Source of the DNA: Streptomyces coelicoflavus
GTDB lineage: Bacteria > Actinomycetota > Actinomycetes > Streptomycetales > Streptomycetaceae
Assembly: GCF_003112555.1 (NCBI RefSeq)
Contig: NZ_BEWB01000010.1
Span: forward strand, 1-64,000
DNA: 64,000 nt
Direction: 5' to 3'
Made by a program: the position numbers and the translations under genes. Positions 36,348 to 45,320 of this stretch are shown piece by piece (position 1 is the first letter of the stretch; each line of letters opens with the position of its first letter). The notes under the pieces were generated by a model. The model saw nothing but the letters and a program-made list of their open reading frames with translations, was not told the DNA's origin and did not search any database.

Positions 36348-37826
36348 ATGAACGACCACATCCACTCCGAGGGCTCGGGCGGGGAGCACGACCACGGGGC
36401 GCTCGGCGACGCCGAGTACACGCAGTTCATGGAGCTGGCCGCCGAAGAGGGCTTCGACATCGAGGAGGTCGAGGGCGCGATCGAGGAGGCCGGGCACGGC
36501 CCGCTGCCCGTCCTCGCCGTCGTCGGCCGCCCCAATGTCGGCAAGTCGACCCTCGTGAACCGCATCATCGGCCGCCGCGAGGCCGTCGTCGAGGACAAGC
36601 CCGGGGTCACCCGCGACCGCGTCACCTACGAGGCCGAGTGGGCCGGGCGCCGCTTCAAGGTCGTCGACACCGGCGGCTGGGAGCAGGACGTCCTCGGCAT
36701 CGACGCCTCCGTGGCCGCGCAGGCCGAGTACGCCATCGAGGCCGCCGACGCCGTCGTCTTCGTCGTGGACGCCAAGGTCGGCGCCACCGACACCGACGAG
36801 GCCGTCGTCCGGCTGCTGCGCAAGGCCGGCAAGCCCGTCGTGCTGTGCGCCAACAAGGTCGACGGCCCCAGTGGCGAGGCCGACGCCTCCTACCTGTGGT
36901 CGCTGGGCCTGGGCGAGCCGCACCCCGTCTCCGCGCTGCACGGCCGCGGCACCGGCGACATGCTGGACCGGGTCCTGGAGGCCCTGCCGGAGGCGCCGGC
37001 GCAGACCTTCGGCACCGCCGTCGGCGGCCCGCGCCGCATCGCCCTGATCGGCCGCCCCAACGTCGGCAAGTCCTCGCTGCTCAACAAGGTGGCCGGCGAG
37101 GAGCGCGTCGTCGTCAACGAACTCGCCGGCACCACCCGCGACCCGGTCGACGAGCTGATCGAGCTGGGCGGCGTCACCTGGAAGTTCGTCGACACGGCGG
37201 GCATCCGCAAGCGCGTCCACCTCCAGCAGGGCGCCGACTACTACGCCTCGCTGCGCACCGCCGCCGCCGTCGAGAAGGCGGAGGTGGCCGTCATCCTCAT
37301 CGACGCCTCCGAGTCGATCTCGGTCCAGGACCAGCGGATCGTCACCATGGCCGTCGAGGCGGGCCGCGCGATCGTCGTCGCCTACAACAAGTGGGACACC
37401 CTCGACGAGGAGCGCCGCTACTACCTGGAGCGGGAGATCGAGACCGAGCTGGGCCAGGTGGCGTGGGCGCCGCGGGTCAACGTCTCGGCGCAGACCGGCC
37501 GGCACATGGAAAAGCTGGTCCCGGCGATCGAGACCGCCCTGGCCGGCTGGGAGACCCGCGTCCCCACGGGCCGGCTCAACGCCTTCCTCGGCGAGCTGGT
37601 CGCCGCCCACCCGCACCCCGTGCGGGGCGGAAAGCAGCCGCGCATCCTCTTCGGCACCCAGGCGGGCACCAAGCCGCCGCGGTTCGTGCTCTTCGCCTCC
37701 GGCTTCATCGAGGCCGGCTACCGGCGCTTCATCGAGCGCCGGCTGCGCGAGGAGTTCGCCTTCGAGGGGACGCCGATCCACATCTCGGTGCGGGTGCGCG
37801 AGAAGCGCGGCGCGAAGAAGAAGTAG
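36348..37826 (+). CDS. der: GTPase Der (EngA)
   Basis: A 492-residue double GTPase required for 50S ribosome assembly. The first G domain begins VGRPNVGKSTLVNRI and has VVDTGGW (G3) and NKVD (G4). The second starts GRPNVGKSSLLNKV with VDTAGI and NKWD, followed by the C-terminal KH-like domain. An N-terminal acidic extension of ~55 residues precedes G1. ATG 36348 is used, with GAGGTAC about 10 bases upstream. It is followed by a bidirectional terminator. Confidence 0.97.
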   Translation: MNDHIHSEGSGGEHDHGALGDAEYTQFMELAAEEGFDIEEVEGAIEEAGHGPLPVLAVVGRPNVGKSTLVNRIIGRREAVVEDKPGVTRDRVTYEAEWAGRRFKVVDTGGWEQDVLGIDASVAAQAEYAIEAADAVVFVVDAKVGATDTDEAVVRLLRKAGKPVVLCANKVDGPSGEADASYLWSLGLGEPHPVSALHGRGTGDMLDRVLEALPEAPAQTFGTAVGGPRRIALIGRPNVGKSSLLNKVAGEERVVVNELAGTTRDPVDELIELGGVTWKFVDTAGIRKRVHLQQGADYYASLRTAAAVEKAEVAVILIDASESISVQDQRIVTMAVEAGRAIVVAYNKWDTLDEERRYYLEREIETELGQVAWAPRVNVSAQTGRHMEKLVPAIETALAGWETRVPTGRLNAFLGELVAAHPHPVRGGKQPRILFGTQAGTKPPRFVLFASGFIEAGYRRFIERRLREEFAFEGTPIHISVRVREKRGAKKK

Positions 37827-37842
37827 GCAGCAGGAACACGCA

Positions 37843-37886
37843 GACGTGTGAGGGGCGCCCCCGGCCGGGGGCGCCCCTCACACGTC
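37843..37886. terminator. bidirectional hairpin terminator after der
   Basis: A perfect 22-bp palindrome (37843-37864 with 37865-37886), so the practical loop is 4-6 bases at the centre. It lies between der and the convergent small gene ending at 37900, and should stop both. Confidence 0.92.
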
Positions 37887-37899
37887 ACTCGTCCGGCGG

Positions 37900-38193
37900 T
37901 CAGCCGCCGGACCGCGGGGCCGGCGGCAGCGCCGCCGGGACGTGGTGCGTGCCGCCGACGCGCTGCCACACCGACTGCTGGCCGACGCGGGCGCTCTGGG
38001 CCCCCGCGCTGTAGGCGCTGTAGGCGCTTCTGCCGCGCGGGATGCTCCGGAAGGCCGTGAATCCCAGCTCCTCCTCACCGCTGCGATCGCCCGGCAGCGA
38101 TCGGAAGGACCGGACGTACTCGGCGTAGAGCGCGTCGTAGATCGGCGTGGCCGAGGGGCCGCCGTGGCGGTGGAAGGCGTCGTATGCGTACAC
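37900..38193 (-). CDS. small hypothetical protein
   Basis: A 97-residue protein that I do not recognise. The front half (YDALYAEYVRSFRSLPGDRSGEEELGF) is helical-looking, and the back is rich in Ser, Ala, Gln and Pro. There is no signal peptide or membrane segment. GTG 38193 has no strong ribosome site. It sits 73 bases from the start-distal end of the next minus-strand gene and may be co-transcribed with it. Confidence 0.6.
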   Translation of the reverse strand: MYAYDAFHRHGGPSATPIYDALYAEYVRSFRSLPGDRSGEEELGFTAFRSIPRGRSAYSAYSAGAQSARVGQQSVWQRVGGTHHVPAALPPAPRSGG

Positions 38194-38266
38194 GTATGTC
38201 CAAACGACCCCGCGCTGGAAGGGATGCGGCCCAGGTGGCGGCCGTCCGGCACCCGCGTGAACGGGA

Positions 38267-39064
38267 TCAGGTTCCCGCCAGCGGCAGCGCCGCCGCGACC
38301 AGCTGTCCGTTCGCCGCCGCCTTGTCCAGCGCGTCCCGCAGCAGATCCTCGCGCGGCTGCCGGCCGATCGACCCGACGGGCGCCGCGAACATCAGCACCT
38401 GCTGGTGCTTGTTGGCCGCCGTGCGCCAGCCCTCGGTGACCTGGAGCGGCTGGTGCGCCTGCCACCAGGCCACCGGCCGGCCGCCGTTCGTCCCCGGCTG
38501 GAGCACCGCGTGCAGCTGGCCCATCGCGAGCAGCACCGACCAGCCGTGCAGCACCGCCGGAGCGGACGCCAGCTCGGTGACCGGCATGAAGCCCTGCTCG
38601 ATCAGCAGGGGCAGGAAGTCGTCGCCGGCGCCCGTCGTGCCGGGCCGCGCGATGGGGGCGGTCGGCTCCACCACGAGGGCCGGGTGCAGCTCCCCGGCGA
38701 TGAGGATCAGTCCGCTGGTCACACCGAGCACGGCCTGCTCGGGGGCGGCCTTCTCGGGGGCGGCGGGAGCGGGCGCGGAGCGGGCCTGGTCGGCGCTGAT
38801 GGACCGCACCGCCCCCTGCAACTGCTCCTCGGTGACCTTGACGACCTGCGAGGGCAGGCAGCCGGCGTGGGCGAAGGCGAGCACGGCGGTCTCGTCGCCG
38901 ATGAACAGGACGGTGCTGGTGCGCTCCTGCTCGCAGTCGCCCGGGGTGCGGCAGGACGTGCAGTCGTAGCTGCCCGGGGCGGACTCCCCGGCCAGCAGGC
39001 GGTCGGCTTCTTCGTCGCCGATCTCGGCGCGTACGTCGTCGCTGACGTCGAGCATGCGCGGCAC
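38267..39064 (-). CDS. hypothetical protein with Cys cluster
   Basis: A 265-residue protein without a recognised family. The front end has DCTSCRTPGDCEQE (Cys at about 35, 38 and 44), with one more Cys near 69, which could bind metal. The rest reads as an alpha/beta sequence with LIAGELHPALVVEPT and AVLHGWSVLLAMG, and there is no export signal. GTG 39064 has GAGGGAG about 8 bases upstream; an internal ATG is three codons later. Function unknown. Confidence 0.72.
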   Translation of the reverse strand: MPRMLDVSDDVRAEIGDEEADRLLAGESAPGSYDCTSCRTPGDCEQERTSTVLFIGDETAVLAFAHAGCLPSQVVKVTEEQLQGAVRSISADQARSAPAPAAPEKAAPEQAVLGVTSGLILIAGELHPALVVEPTAPIARPGTTGAGDDFLPLLIEQGFMPVTELASAPAVLHGWSVLLAMGQLHAVLQPGTNGGRPVAWWQAHQPLQVTEGWRTAANKHQQVLMFAAPVGSIGRQPREDLLRDALDKAAANGQLVAAALPLAGT

Positions 39065-39471
39065 GGGTGGCTCCCTCGGGATGCGGTGCGTGGCCGGACC
39101 GGGTGGCTCCCGGGCCGTGGGCCGGGCGGTCCCGGCTCATGCAAGGACAACGGGGGACCAGTGGCGGGAGTCACGCCCCACGGCCGACGGAATCGAACCA
39201 TGACCGGTGGGTGATCCCGTGGGGGCCGGGAACGTCGCCGAGCCTCCAAGTGGCTTGTCCCGAGCTGCGGTTGGGCGGACTGGGCGGGTCGAGCGGGCGC
39301 TCTCGGGAGTCGACAAATCAGGAAATCAGTGAAGGAACAGGGTGACCGGAAACGGTCGTTGCCGACCGGGCATCCCGGTCGTGACCACATCGCAATCGGA
39401 CACGGACAACCAGAAGGCGGGGTTCCGGGTCTAACCGGACGACGAGAAGCCCATTGGAGGAACCGCACCGC
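39065..39471. other. intergenic region between two uncharacterised genes
   Basis: About 400 bases. It contains an inverted repeat of CCCCACGG (39177-39184) and CCGTGGGG at about 39218, with a T-loop-like GGAATCGAACC between. A full tRNA cannot be built from it. Promoters for the two divergent genes must lie here, but I cannot place them. Confidence 0.4.
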
Positions 39472-40305
39472 ATGACGCCGCCGGCCCCACCGGCCGCCCC
39501 GCTGCGCGCCGACTGCATCGGCGACTCCGCGGGCGGTCTGACCTTCGACGTCGCCGCGCGCGGAAACGCCGGGGCGGCCCTGCTCATCCTGCGCCGCCGA
39601 GGCGCGGACGCCGTCGCCGACTCCTCGGCGGACACGGTCAGCCTGCCGCTGGCCCCGGCGGCGGAGGGCCGGCTGCGGGCGGCCCTGCCCAGCAGCGTGT
39701 CCCTGCCCGAGGGCCGCTGGGACGCGTACGCCCGCCTGTCCGGCGGCGAGCCGCGGCGCCTGGTGCCCGGCGTCACCGATCTGCGCTCCCTCGCCGAGCG
39801 CACCCCCAGCGGCCTGCTCGGCCACGTCGCGGTCCGCATCCCGTACGCCACCCGGCAGGGCAACCTCACCGTCCGCAGCTGGCTGCGCGCCCCGCACGCC
39901 GAGGCGGTGGACCTGCGCCTCGAGAGCGGCGGCCTGACCGTGCGCGGACGGGTGTACGGCACCCAGCTCGTGCCCGGGGCCGACGCCGAGCTGCGTGCCC
40001 GATCCGGTGACGGCGGGGGCGGCGGCGTACGCAGGCTGGACGTCGCCGCCGAGCGCACGGAGTTCGCCTTCACCGTCCCTTACGACGGCCTGGCACCGGG
40101 CGACTGGGACCTGTGGCTGCGGCCCGCCGGCGCCCTGGGCCCCGTGGTGCGCCTCGCGCGACTGCTGGACGACGTCGCCGACAAGAACCCCGTCCTCACG
40201 TTCCCCCGCGCGCGTGTGCTGACGCCGCACGGCCCCGTGGAGGCCGGGCCGTACTACACCCGGGACAACGACCTGTCGCTCGCCGTCACCCCGCTGGACG
40301 CCTGA
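39472..40305 (+). CDS. hypothetical protein with two tandem beta-rich modules
   Basis: A 277-residue protein of unknown role. It reads as two similar beta-rich modules: residues ~5-110, ending PEGRWDAYARLSGGEPRRLV, and ~120-265, ending APGDWDLWLRPAGALGPVV. Similar modules occur, as far as I recall, beside TagF-like glycosyltransferases in Streptomyces. No signal peptide. ATG 39472 has TGGAGGAA about 11 bases upstream; the frame is open a few codons earlier from TTG. Confidence 0.7.
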   Translation: MTPPAPPAAPLRADCIGDSAGGLTFDVAARGNAGAALLILRRRGADAVADSSADTVSLPLAPAAEGRLRAALPSSVSLPEGRWDAYARLSGGEPRRLVPGVTDLRSLAERTPSGLLGHVAVRIPYATRQGNLTVRSWLRAPHAEAVDLRLESGGLTVRGRVYGTQLVPGADAELRARSGDGGGGGVRRLDVAAERTEFAFTVPYDGLAPGDWDLWLRPAGALGPVVRLARLLDDVADKNPVLTFPRARVLTPHGPVEAGPYYTRDNDLSLAVTPLDA

Positions 40306-40703
40306 AGCCGCCGGAAGCCGAGCAGCGCCGCACGGGGCTGTTCGCCCGTCGGCCTGTCCGCCTGTCCGCCCGTCCGTGTGTCCGTGTGTCCGATGTTCGA
40401 TTCGTGTAAGCGGTCTGCGGGCGTTTGCACGAAGGAGTGCGCAAGTTCGTTCGGTAGTGTTCGGGCGCGAAATGCGAGGCGTCGCCGGGGCGCTCGGATC
40501 GCCTTTTCCGTCCGCTTATTCGAGGGGTCACCGCGACCCGCGGGAATTCATCCCGGCCGCCCGCGGAAGTCGGGCAGAACCGTCCGTCCGTGTGAACGCG
40601 TTCCATCAAAACGCGCATCATGATCCTGTGACAGAAATGTGACCGTAGGTGCATCCGGGGCCCGCGTTACCGGCGTGGGCTTCCCCGCTCCCGGGGCAGG
40701 GCA
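40306..40703. other. intergenic region upstream of the I78-like gene
   Basis: About 400 bases, less GC-rich than its neighbours. It has a GTCCGTGT repeat patch (40361-40392), a GTGAC direct repeat (around 40628-40641) and a few short open frames with no coding feel. Nothing else is recognised. Confidence 0.4.
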
Positions 40704-40709
40704 TAGCGT
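40704..40709 (+). promoter_or_regulatory. candidate -10 element for leaderless I78-like gene
   Basis: TAGCGT lies 6 bases before the ATG at 40716, with no Shine-Dalgarno sequence between. This spacing fits a leaderless transcript in which the ATG is the first codon. No good -35 was seen. Confidence 0.45.
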
Positions 40710-40715
40710 GGCGGC

Positions 40716-40931
40716 ATGGCACCGATTCCGACACCCCCGGCCGAGCCCCAGGACAGTCCGGACGCCTATGTCGGCCTCGATACCGGCGCGGCCGAACGGC
40801 TGGCGCGGGAGCGGGGCTGGTCCACGGTGCGGTCCCTGGCGCCGGGCACGGTCATCACGATGGAGTACCGCGTGGGCCGTCTCAACTTCGAGGTGAAGGA
40901 CGGCCGGGTCTCCCGGGCCTGGAAGGGCTGA
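40716..40931 (+). CDS. peptidase inhibitor I78 family protein
   Basis: A 71-residue protein. Its C-terminal ~45 residues match the I78 pattern (GWSTVRSLAPGTVITMEYRVG and RLNFEVKDGRVSRAWKG). Such small proteins inhibit serine peptidases or have unknown roles. No signal peptide is visible, so it would act in the cytosol unless secreted by another route. Convergent with the PAP2 gene. Confidence 0.85.
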   Translation: MAPIPTPPAEPQDSPDAYVGLDTGAAERLARERGWSTVRSLAPGTVITMEYRVGRLNFEVKDGRVSRAWKG

Positions 40932-40959
40932 GGCGCGGCCGGCGGCCCCGGCGGTACGG

Positions 40960-41979
40960 TCAGCCGCCCGACAGGGGGCGCGCGGCCGGGGCGGAGCTGC
41001 GCGGGTGGCGGTCCGCGTGCGGCGGCCGGCGGCTGCCGGCCGGCGTCACCGGCGTACGGTCCGAGCGCGCCGTGTGCGGGCCCGGGGCCAGGTGGGCCGG
41101 GGCCCGGGTGCCGCGGGGCGCGGCGACCGGCTCGCGAGCCGGTGCCTCCGGCCGGGCGGAACCGGGCGGGGCGACCGCCACGGGCGGGCCCAGCGGGCGC
41201 CGTGCCGTCCTCTCGCGGCCGATCCGGGCGTACAAGCGGTCGCGCAGGCCGAGGATCCACGCCTCCGCGCGGGTGATCAGCGGCTCGAACCAGGGGAGCG
41301 CCAGCAGGATCAGCAGTCCTGCCGCCCAGCCGAGCAGCACGTCGCTGAGCCAGTGCGTACCGAGGTAGACGGTGGACATGCCCACCCCGAGCGAGGTGAC
41401 CGCGGACAGCGCGGACAGCCAGCGCCGGGCGCGGTGCGTCGAGGCCAAGTAGGCGAGGATGCCCCAGGTCACGACGGCGTTCGCGGTGTGACCGCTCGGA
41501 AATATATCGCCGCCGAGCCACATCTCGTTGGCGCCGATCGTGGTCGCGTAGTGGGGTCCGAGGCGGCCCATGCCGTACTTGGCGGCGCCGACCGTGGCAT
41601 TGAGCAGGAGCAGGGAGACACCGAGCGCCAGCAGCGGACGCAGGGTGTGCTGCCGCCAGGAGCGCCAGCCGAGCCAGGCCGCGACCATCACCGCGGTGGG
41701 GCCGCGCTGGCCGAGCACCACGTAGTAGTCGACGAACGCGTGGATCTCGGGCCACTGCTGGTAGGGCCGGAAGAACATGACCTGCCAGTCGAGCCGGACC
41801 AGCCACGAGGTGATCACCACGGCCCACACGATCGCGAGGTAGAACGCGAGGGTTCCGGCGAACAGCGCGAACCTGTGCCGGGACATCTCCGGCGCGTCCA
41901 GGAGCTCCGGTCGTTCCGGCTCCCGGTCCAGTCTCGCGAACACCCGGTCCAGACGGGTGGGCTTCCGTTCGGTACGCAC
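40960..41979 (-). CDS. PAP2-family phosphatase, membrane protein
   Basis: A 339-residue membrane protein with a PAP2 active site: KYGMGRLGP (motif 1), PSGHT (motif 2) and GTHWLSDVLLG (motif 3 His/Asp). Six hydrophobic helices lie between residues ~35 and 230. The last ~110 residues are Pro/Arg/Ala-rich and disordered. It probably dephosphorylates phosphatidate or an isoprenyl diphosphate. GTG 41979 is preferred because the product then starts MRTERKPTRLDRV; a TTG at 42024 is possible but has no ribosome site. The upstream minus-strand gene is 273 bases away. Confidence 0.9.
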   Translation of the reverse strand: MRTERKPTRLDRVFARLDREPERPELLDAPEMSRHRFALFAGTLAFYLAIVWAVVITSWLVRLDWQVMFFRPYQQWPEIHAFVDYYVVLGQRGPTAVMVAAWLGWRSWRQHTLRPLLALGVSLLLLNATVGAAKYGMGRLGPHYATTIGANEMWLGGDIFPSGHTANAVVTWGILAYLASTHRARRWLSALSAVTSLGVGMSTVYLGTHWLSDVLLGWAAGLLILLALPWFEPLITRAEAWILGLRDRLYARIGRERTARRPLGPPVAVAPPGSARPEAPAREPVAAPRGTRAPAHLAPGPHTARSDRTPVTPAGSRRPPHADRHPRSSAPAARPLSGG

Positions 41980-42252
41980 CCAATCGACGTTACAGCGAGT
42001 GAGGAGTGATCCCTGACGAATCAACGGCTTTGTGATGACGATGTGATGTGGGATTCCTCTCAGGCGGCGCTCTATTTCCGGTTAATCCGCAATCCGGTCC
42101 GGCCGTGGAGTCGGACGTGCACTCGGCCCTGGACTTCAATTCCTTTGATCTGTTCGGTCGGCGGTTTTATCGTGCTTATGAATTCGTTCACCGAATGCTG
42201 GTACGGAATTGACCCGGCGGTCATGGGGCGGCCATCGGGCGGCCCCGGCCGG

Positions 42253-43464
42253 TCAGGGCGGTCCTGAGCCGTTCAGCCAGAACGCCCCGTACACCGCGGA
42301 CGCCGCCGCGACGGCGCAGACGACCGGCGCCGACCTGGAGGTACGCAGGCGCGCCAGGCCCAGGGCCAGGGGGAGGAGCAGCGGGAACGCGGGCAGGAGC
42401 AGCCGGGGCTTCGAGCCGAAGTAGCTCGACGCGCACAGGGCGAGCACGGTGACGATTCCCGTGTACACCAGCAGCGGGAGCGGCTGGCGCTGCCGTACGC
42501 ACACCACGTACAGCCAGACCAGCAGCGCGACCCCGGCCACCAGCCCGATGCCGGCCAGGGCCGCCGGGAACGACGTGAACTTGGTGGCGACGAAGCGGGC
42601 GAAGGCCGCGCCCCCGTCGAAGCCGTTGCGCCAGCCGGCCTGCACGTCGAGATAGCCGAGCGGGCCCTTGCCGGTGCGGTGGCCGACCCACAGGACGTAC
42701 CCGGCGGCGCCCAGGGGCGCGAGCAGCATGCCGAGCACGCGGCGCGCGCGGTCCCGGACATCGGGGCCGTCGGGGCCATCGGGTCCGTCGGGTTCGTCGC
42801 GGCCGTTCCGGTCCCGTCCGAACGCCACGACCGCGGCCACCCACACCGCCGCCGTCACCGCGAGCCCCACCGGGCGGGTCAGCCCGGCCAGCGAGGCCAG
42901 GATCCCCGCCGTCACCCAGCGCCCCGTCAGCACCGCGTACAGCGACCAGGCGGCCAGCGCCGTGAACAGGGACTCGCTGTACGCCATCGACTGCACGACC
43001 CCGACCGGCAGCACGGCCCACAGCAGCACCGCGCACCCGCCGGCGCGGCGGCCGTACACGTGGTCAGCCACCGCGAAGATCCCCCAGGCCGCGGCGAGCG
43101 AGGCGAGGAGGCTCACGACGAAGCCCGCGTCCGCGTACGACAGCGGGGAGGCGGCCGCGCCGAGCCGCTCCAGCCAGGGCAGCAGCGGGAAGAAGGCCAG
43201 GTTGGAGTGGACGTCGCCGTTCGGCAGCCGCACCTCGTAGCCGTATCCCAGCTCGGCGACCCTGGTGTACCAGAGGGAGTCCCAGCGGGCCGTCAGCAGC
43301 GTGTACGCGCTCTTGTCGCGCGCGGCGCTCCACAGGACCAGGGCGAGCAGGCCCAGGGCGCGTACGGCCGCGTAGCCGAGGAGCGCCGGGGCGGCCCGGC
43401 GCAGGGCACCGGGCGGGCCCGGGGCGCCGGGGCGGCCCGCGGTGCGCGTTTCAAGATCGGTCAC
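42253..43464 (-). CDS. PIG-V-like/GT-C mannosyltransferase, membrane protein
   Basis: A 403-residue polytopic protein. The loop after the first helix carries ARWDSLWYTRVAELGY, matching the acidic catalytic loop of PIG-V/GT-C transferases, which use lipid-linked sugars. About nine hydrophobic helices follow. A Gly/Asp/Pro repeat (DGPDGPDGPD) sits in a cytosolic loop. GTG 43464 starts MTDLETRTAGRPG. The longer open frame upstream lacks coding feel. Acceptor unknown. Confidence 0.83.
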   Translation of the reverse strand: MTDLETRTAGRPGAPGPPGALRRAAPALLGYAAVRALGLLALVLWSAARDKSAYTLLTARWDSLWYTRVAELGYGYEVRLPNGDVHSNLAFFPLLPWLERLGAAASPLSYADAGFVVSLLASLAAAWGIFAVADHVYGRRAGGCAVLLWAVLPVGVVQSMAYSESLFTALAAWSLYAVLTGRWVTAGILASLAGLTRPVGLAVTAAVWVAAVVAFGRDRNGRDEPDGPDGPDGPDVRDRARRVLGMLLAPLGAAGYVLWVGHRTGKGPLGYLDVQAGWRNGFDGGAAFARFVATKFTSFPAALAGIGLVAGVALLVWLYVVCVRQRQPLPLLVYTGIVTVLALCASSYFGSKPRLLLPAFPLLLPLALGLARLRTSRSAPVVCAVAAASAVYGAFWLNGSGPP

Positions 43465-43721
43465 GGGCTCGATTATCTGCCGGGCGCGGGGGCCGCCGTC
43501 CCGCCGGGGCGGGCGGGGCGGCGGCCGCAGTGGCGTATGCCACACGGGTGACGCGGGATGTGTGAGACCTGCCACGTGTGTGGTGCACGGTCTGGCGTAC
43601 TCTGGCGAATCACTCGCGTTCCGTTGCACGGCCCGGAGCCCCCGCTCCCCTCCGGCCGAGCCGCAGGGAGTCCCCACCCCGCGGCCCGCCGGACGCGAGG
43701 GAACATCTTGGAGGTACGTAC

Positions 43722-45320
43722 ATGTCCGGGACGACCACGGCTGCCGCTGGGCCGCGCCGTCGGGCGACCGGGGCCGGTGCCAACCGCTGGGTGGTCCTGG
43801 TCGTCCTCTGTGCCAGCCTGCTGCTCGTCGCCGTCGACGCGACCGTGCTGCACGTGGCGGTCCCCGCCGTCACCGAGGACCTCAGGCCCGGCGCCATCGA
43901 ACTGCTCTGGATCGTCGACGTCTATCCGCTGGTCTGCGCATCGCTGCTGATCCTCTTCGGCACGCTGGGCGACCGGGTGGGCCGCAGACGGATCCTCCTG
44001 CTCGGCTACGCCCTCTTCGGCGTCGCCTCCGCGCTCGCGGCCCTCGCCGACACCGCCCAGGTGCTGATCGCGGCCCGCGCGCTGCTCGGCGTCGGCGGCG
44101 CGATGATCATGCCGGCGACGCTGTCGATCCTGCGGCAGGTCTTCCCCGACCGGCGGGAGCGGGCGCTGGCCATCGGCATCTGGAGCGCCGTGGCCGCGGT
44201 CGGCGCGGCGGTCGGACCGCTGCTCGGCGGCTTCCTCCTCGAGCACTTTTGGTGGGGTTCGGTCTTCCTCGTCAACATCCCGCTGATGCTGGTCAGCCTG
44301 CCGGTGGGGCGGCTGCTGCTGCCCGAGTCGAAGGGCGACGGCCGCGGGCCCTGGGACGTCGTCGGCGCGCTGATGGCGGCGGCCGGGCTGTTCGGGGTCG
44401 TCCTGGGCGTGAAGCGGCTGGGCGGCGGGGAGCCGGTGGCGAGTCTGCTCACCCTGCTGCCGCTGGCGGCGGGCGCGGCGCTGCTGGCGGGGTTCGTACG
44501 GCGGCAGCGGCGGCGTACGTATCCGCTGGTCGACCTCGCGATGTTCCGGCGGCCGGCGTTCAGTACGTCGGTGGGGTGCATCGTGCTGGCCATGCTGGCG
44601 CTGGTGGGGCTCGAGCTGATCGCCGCGCAGTACCTGCAACTGGTGCTCGGTCTTTCCCCGCTGGAGACCGGGCTGCGGCTGCTGCCGCTGACCTTCGCGG
44701 CGATGGCGGCGGGGCTCGCGGGTGCGCGGCTGCTGCGGCGCTTCGGGCCGCGGCGGATGGTGTGCGCGGGGTTCTGCCTGACGGCCTTCGCGGTGGTGCT
44801 GCTCACGGCGATGGGCCGGGCCGACAACTGCGCGCTGCTGCTGACCGGGTTCGTGCTGCTCGGCTTCGGTCTGGAGACGACGCTGTTCGGGGCGTACGAG
44901 TCGATGCTGAGCGAGGCGCCGCAGGAGCAGTCGGGCGGCGCGGCGGCGATCGGGGAGACCTCGTACCAGCTGGGCGCCGGGATCGGCATCGCCCTGCTGG
45001 GCAGCGTGATGAACGCGGCGTACGCGCCCGGACTGACGGGGGGTGTGCCCGGGGTGCCGGCGCCGGCGTCGGCGGCGGCGGGGCATTCGCTGGGGGAGGC
45101 GTACGAGGTTGCCGGACAGCTCGGGGGGCCCGCGGGGGTCGCGTTGCGGCGGGCGGCGGGGGACGCGTTCGTGCACGGGCTGCATGTGACGCTGGTGGTG
45201 AGTGCGGTGTTGTTGCTGTTGGGGGCGGTGATGGCGTTGCGGCTGCCGCGGGTGATGCAGTGCGAGGAGGTTTCGGTGCCGGCGCCTCGGGGGGCGGTGG
45301 AGTCACGCGTGTCGGTGTGA
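43722..45320 (+). CDS. MFS transporter, DHA2-type (14 TM) drug exporter
   Basis: A 532-residue protein with the MFS motif GDRVGRRRILLLGYALFG and VDATVLHVAVP in helix 1, followed by about 14 hydrophobic segments. The C-terminal tail is hydrophilic. It probably exports drugs or toxic metabolites. ATG 43722 has GGAGGTA 6 bases upstream. No regulatory gene lies next to it. Confidence 0.93.
   Translation: MSGTTTAAAGPRRRATGAGANRWVVLVVLCASLLLVAVDATVLHVAVPAVTEDLRPGAIELLWIVDVYPLVCASLLILFGTLGDRVGRRRILLLGYALFGVASALAALADTAQVLIAARALLGVGGAMIMPATLSILRQVFPDRRERALAIGIWSAVAAVGAAVGPLLGGFLLEHFWWGSVFLVNIPLMLVSLPVGRLLLPESKGDGRGPWDVVGALMAAAGLFGVVLGVKRLGGGEPVASLLTLLPLAAGAALLAGFVRRQRRRTYPLVDLAMFRRPAFSTSVGCIVLAMLALVGLELIAAQYLQLVLGLSPLETGLRLLPLTFAAMAAGLAGARLLRRFGPRRMVCAGFCLTAFAVVLLTAMGRADNCALLLTGFVLLGFGLETTLFGAYESMLSEAPQEQSGGAAAIGETSYQLGAGIGIALLGSVMNAAYAPGLTGGVPGVPAPASAAAGHSLGEAYEVAGQLGGPAGVALRRAAGDAFVHGLHVTLVVSAVLLLLGAVMALRLPRVMQCEEVSVPAPRGAVESRVSV

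Noticed and set aside
39170..39230. tRNA on the minus strand suggested by a T-loop-like GGAATCGAACC
   Set aside because: The T stem has a mismatch, the anticodon and D arms cannot be built, and the sequence is better explained by the CCCCACGG inverted repeat.
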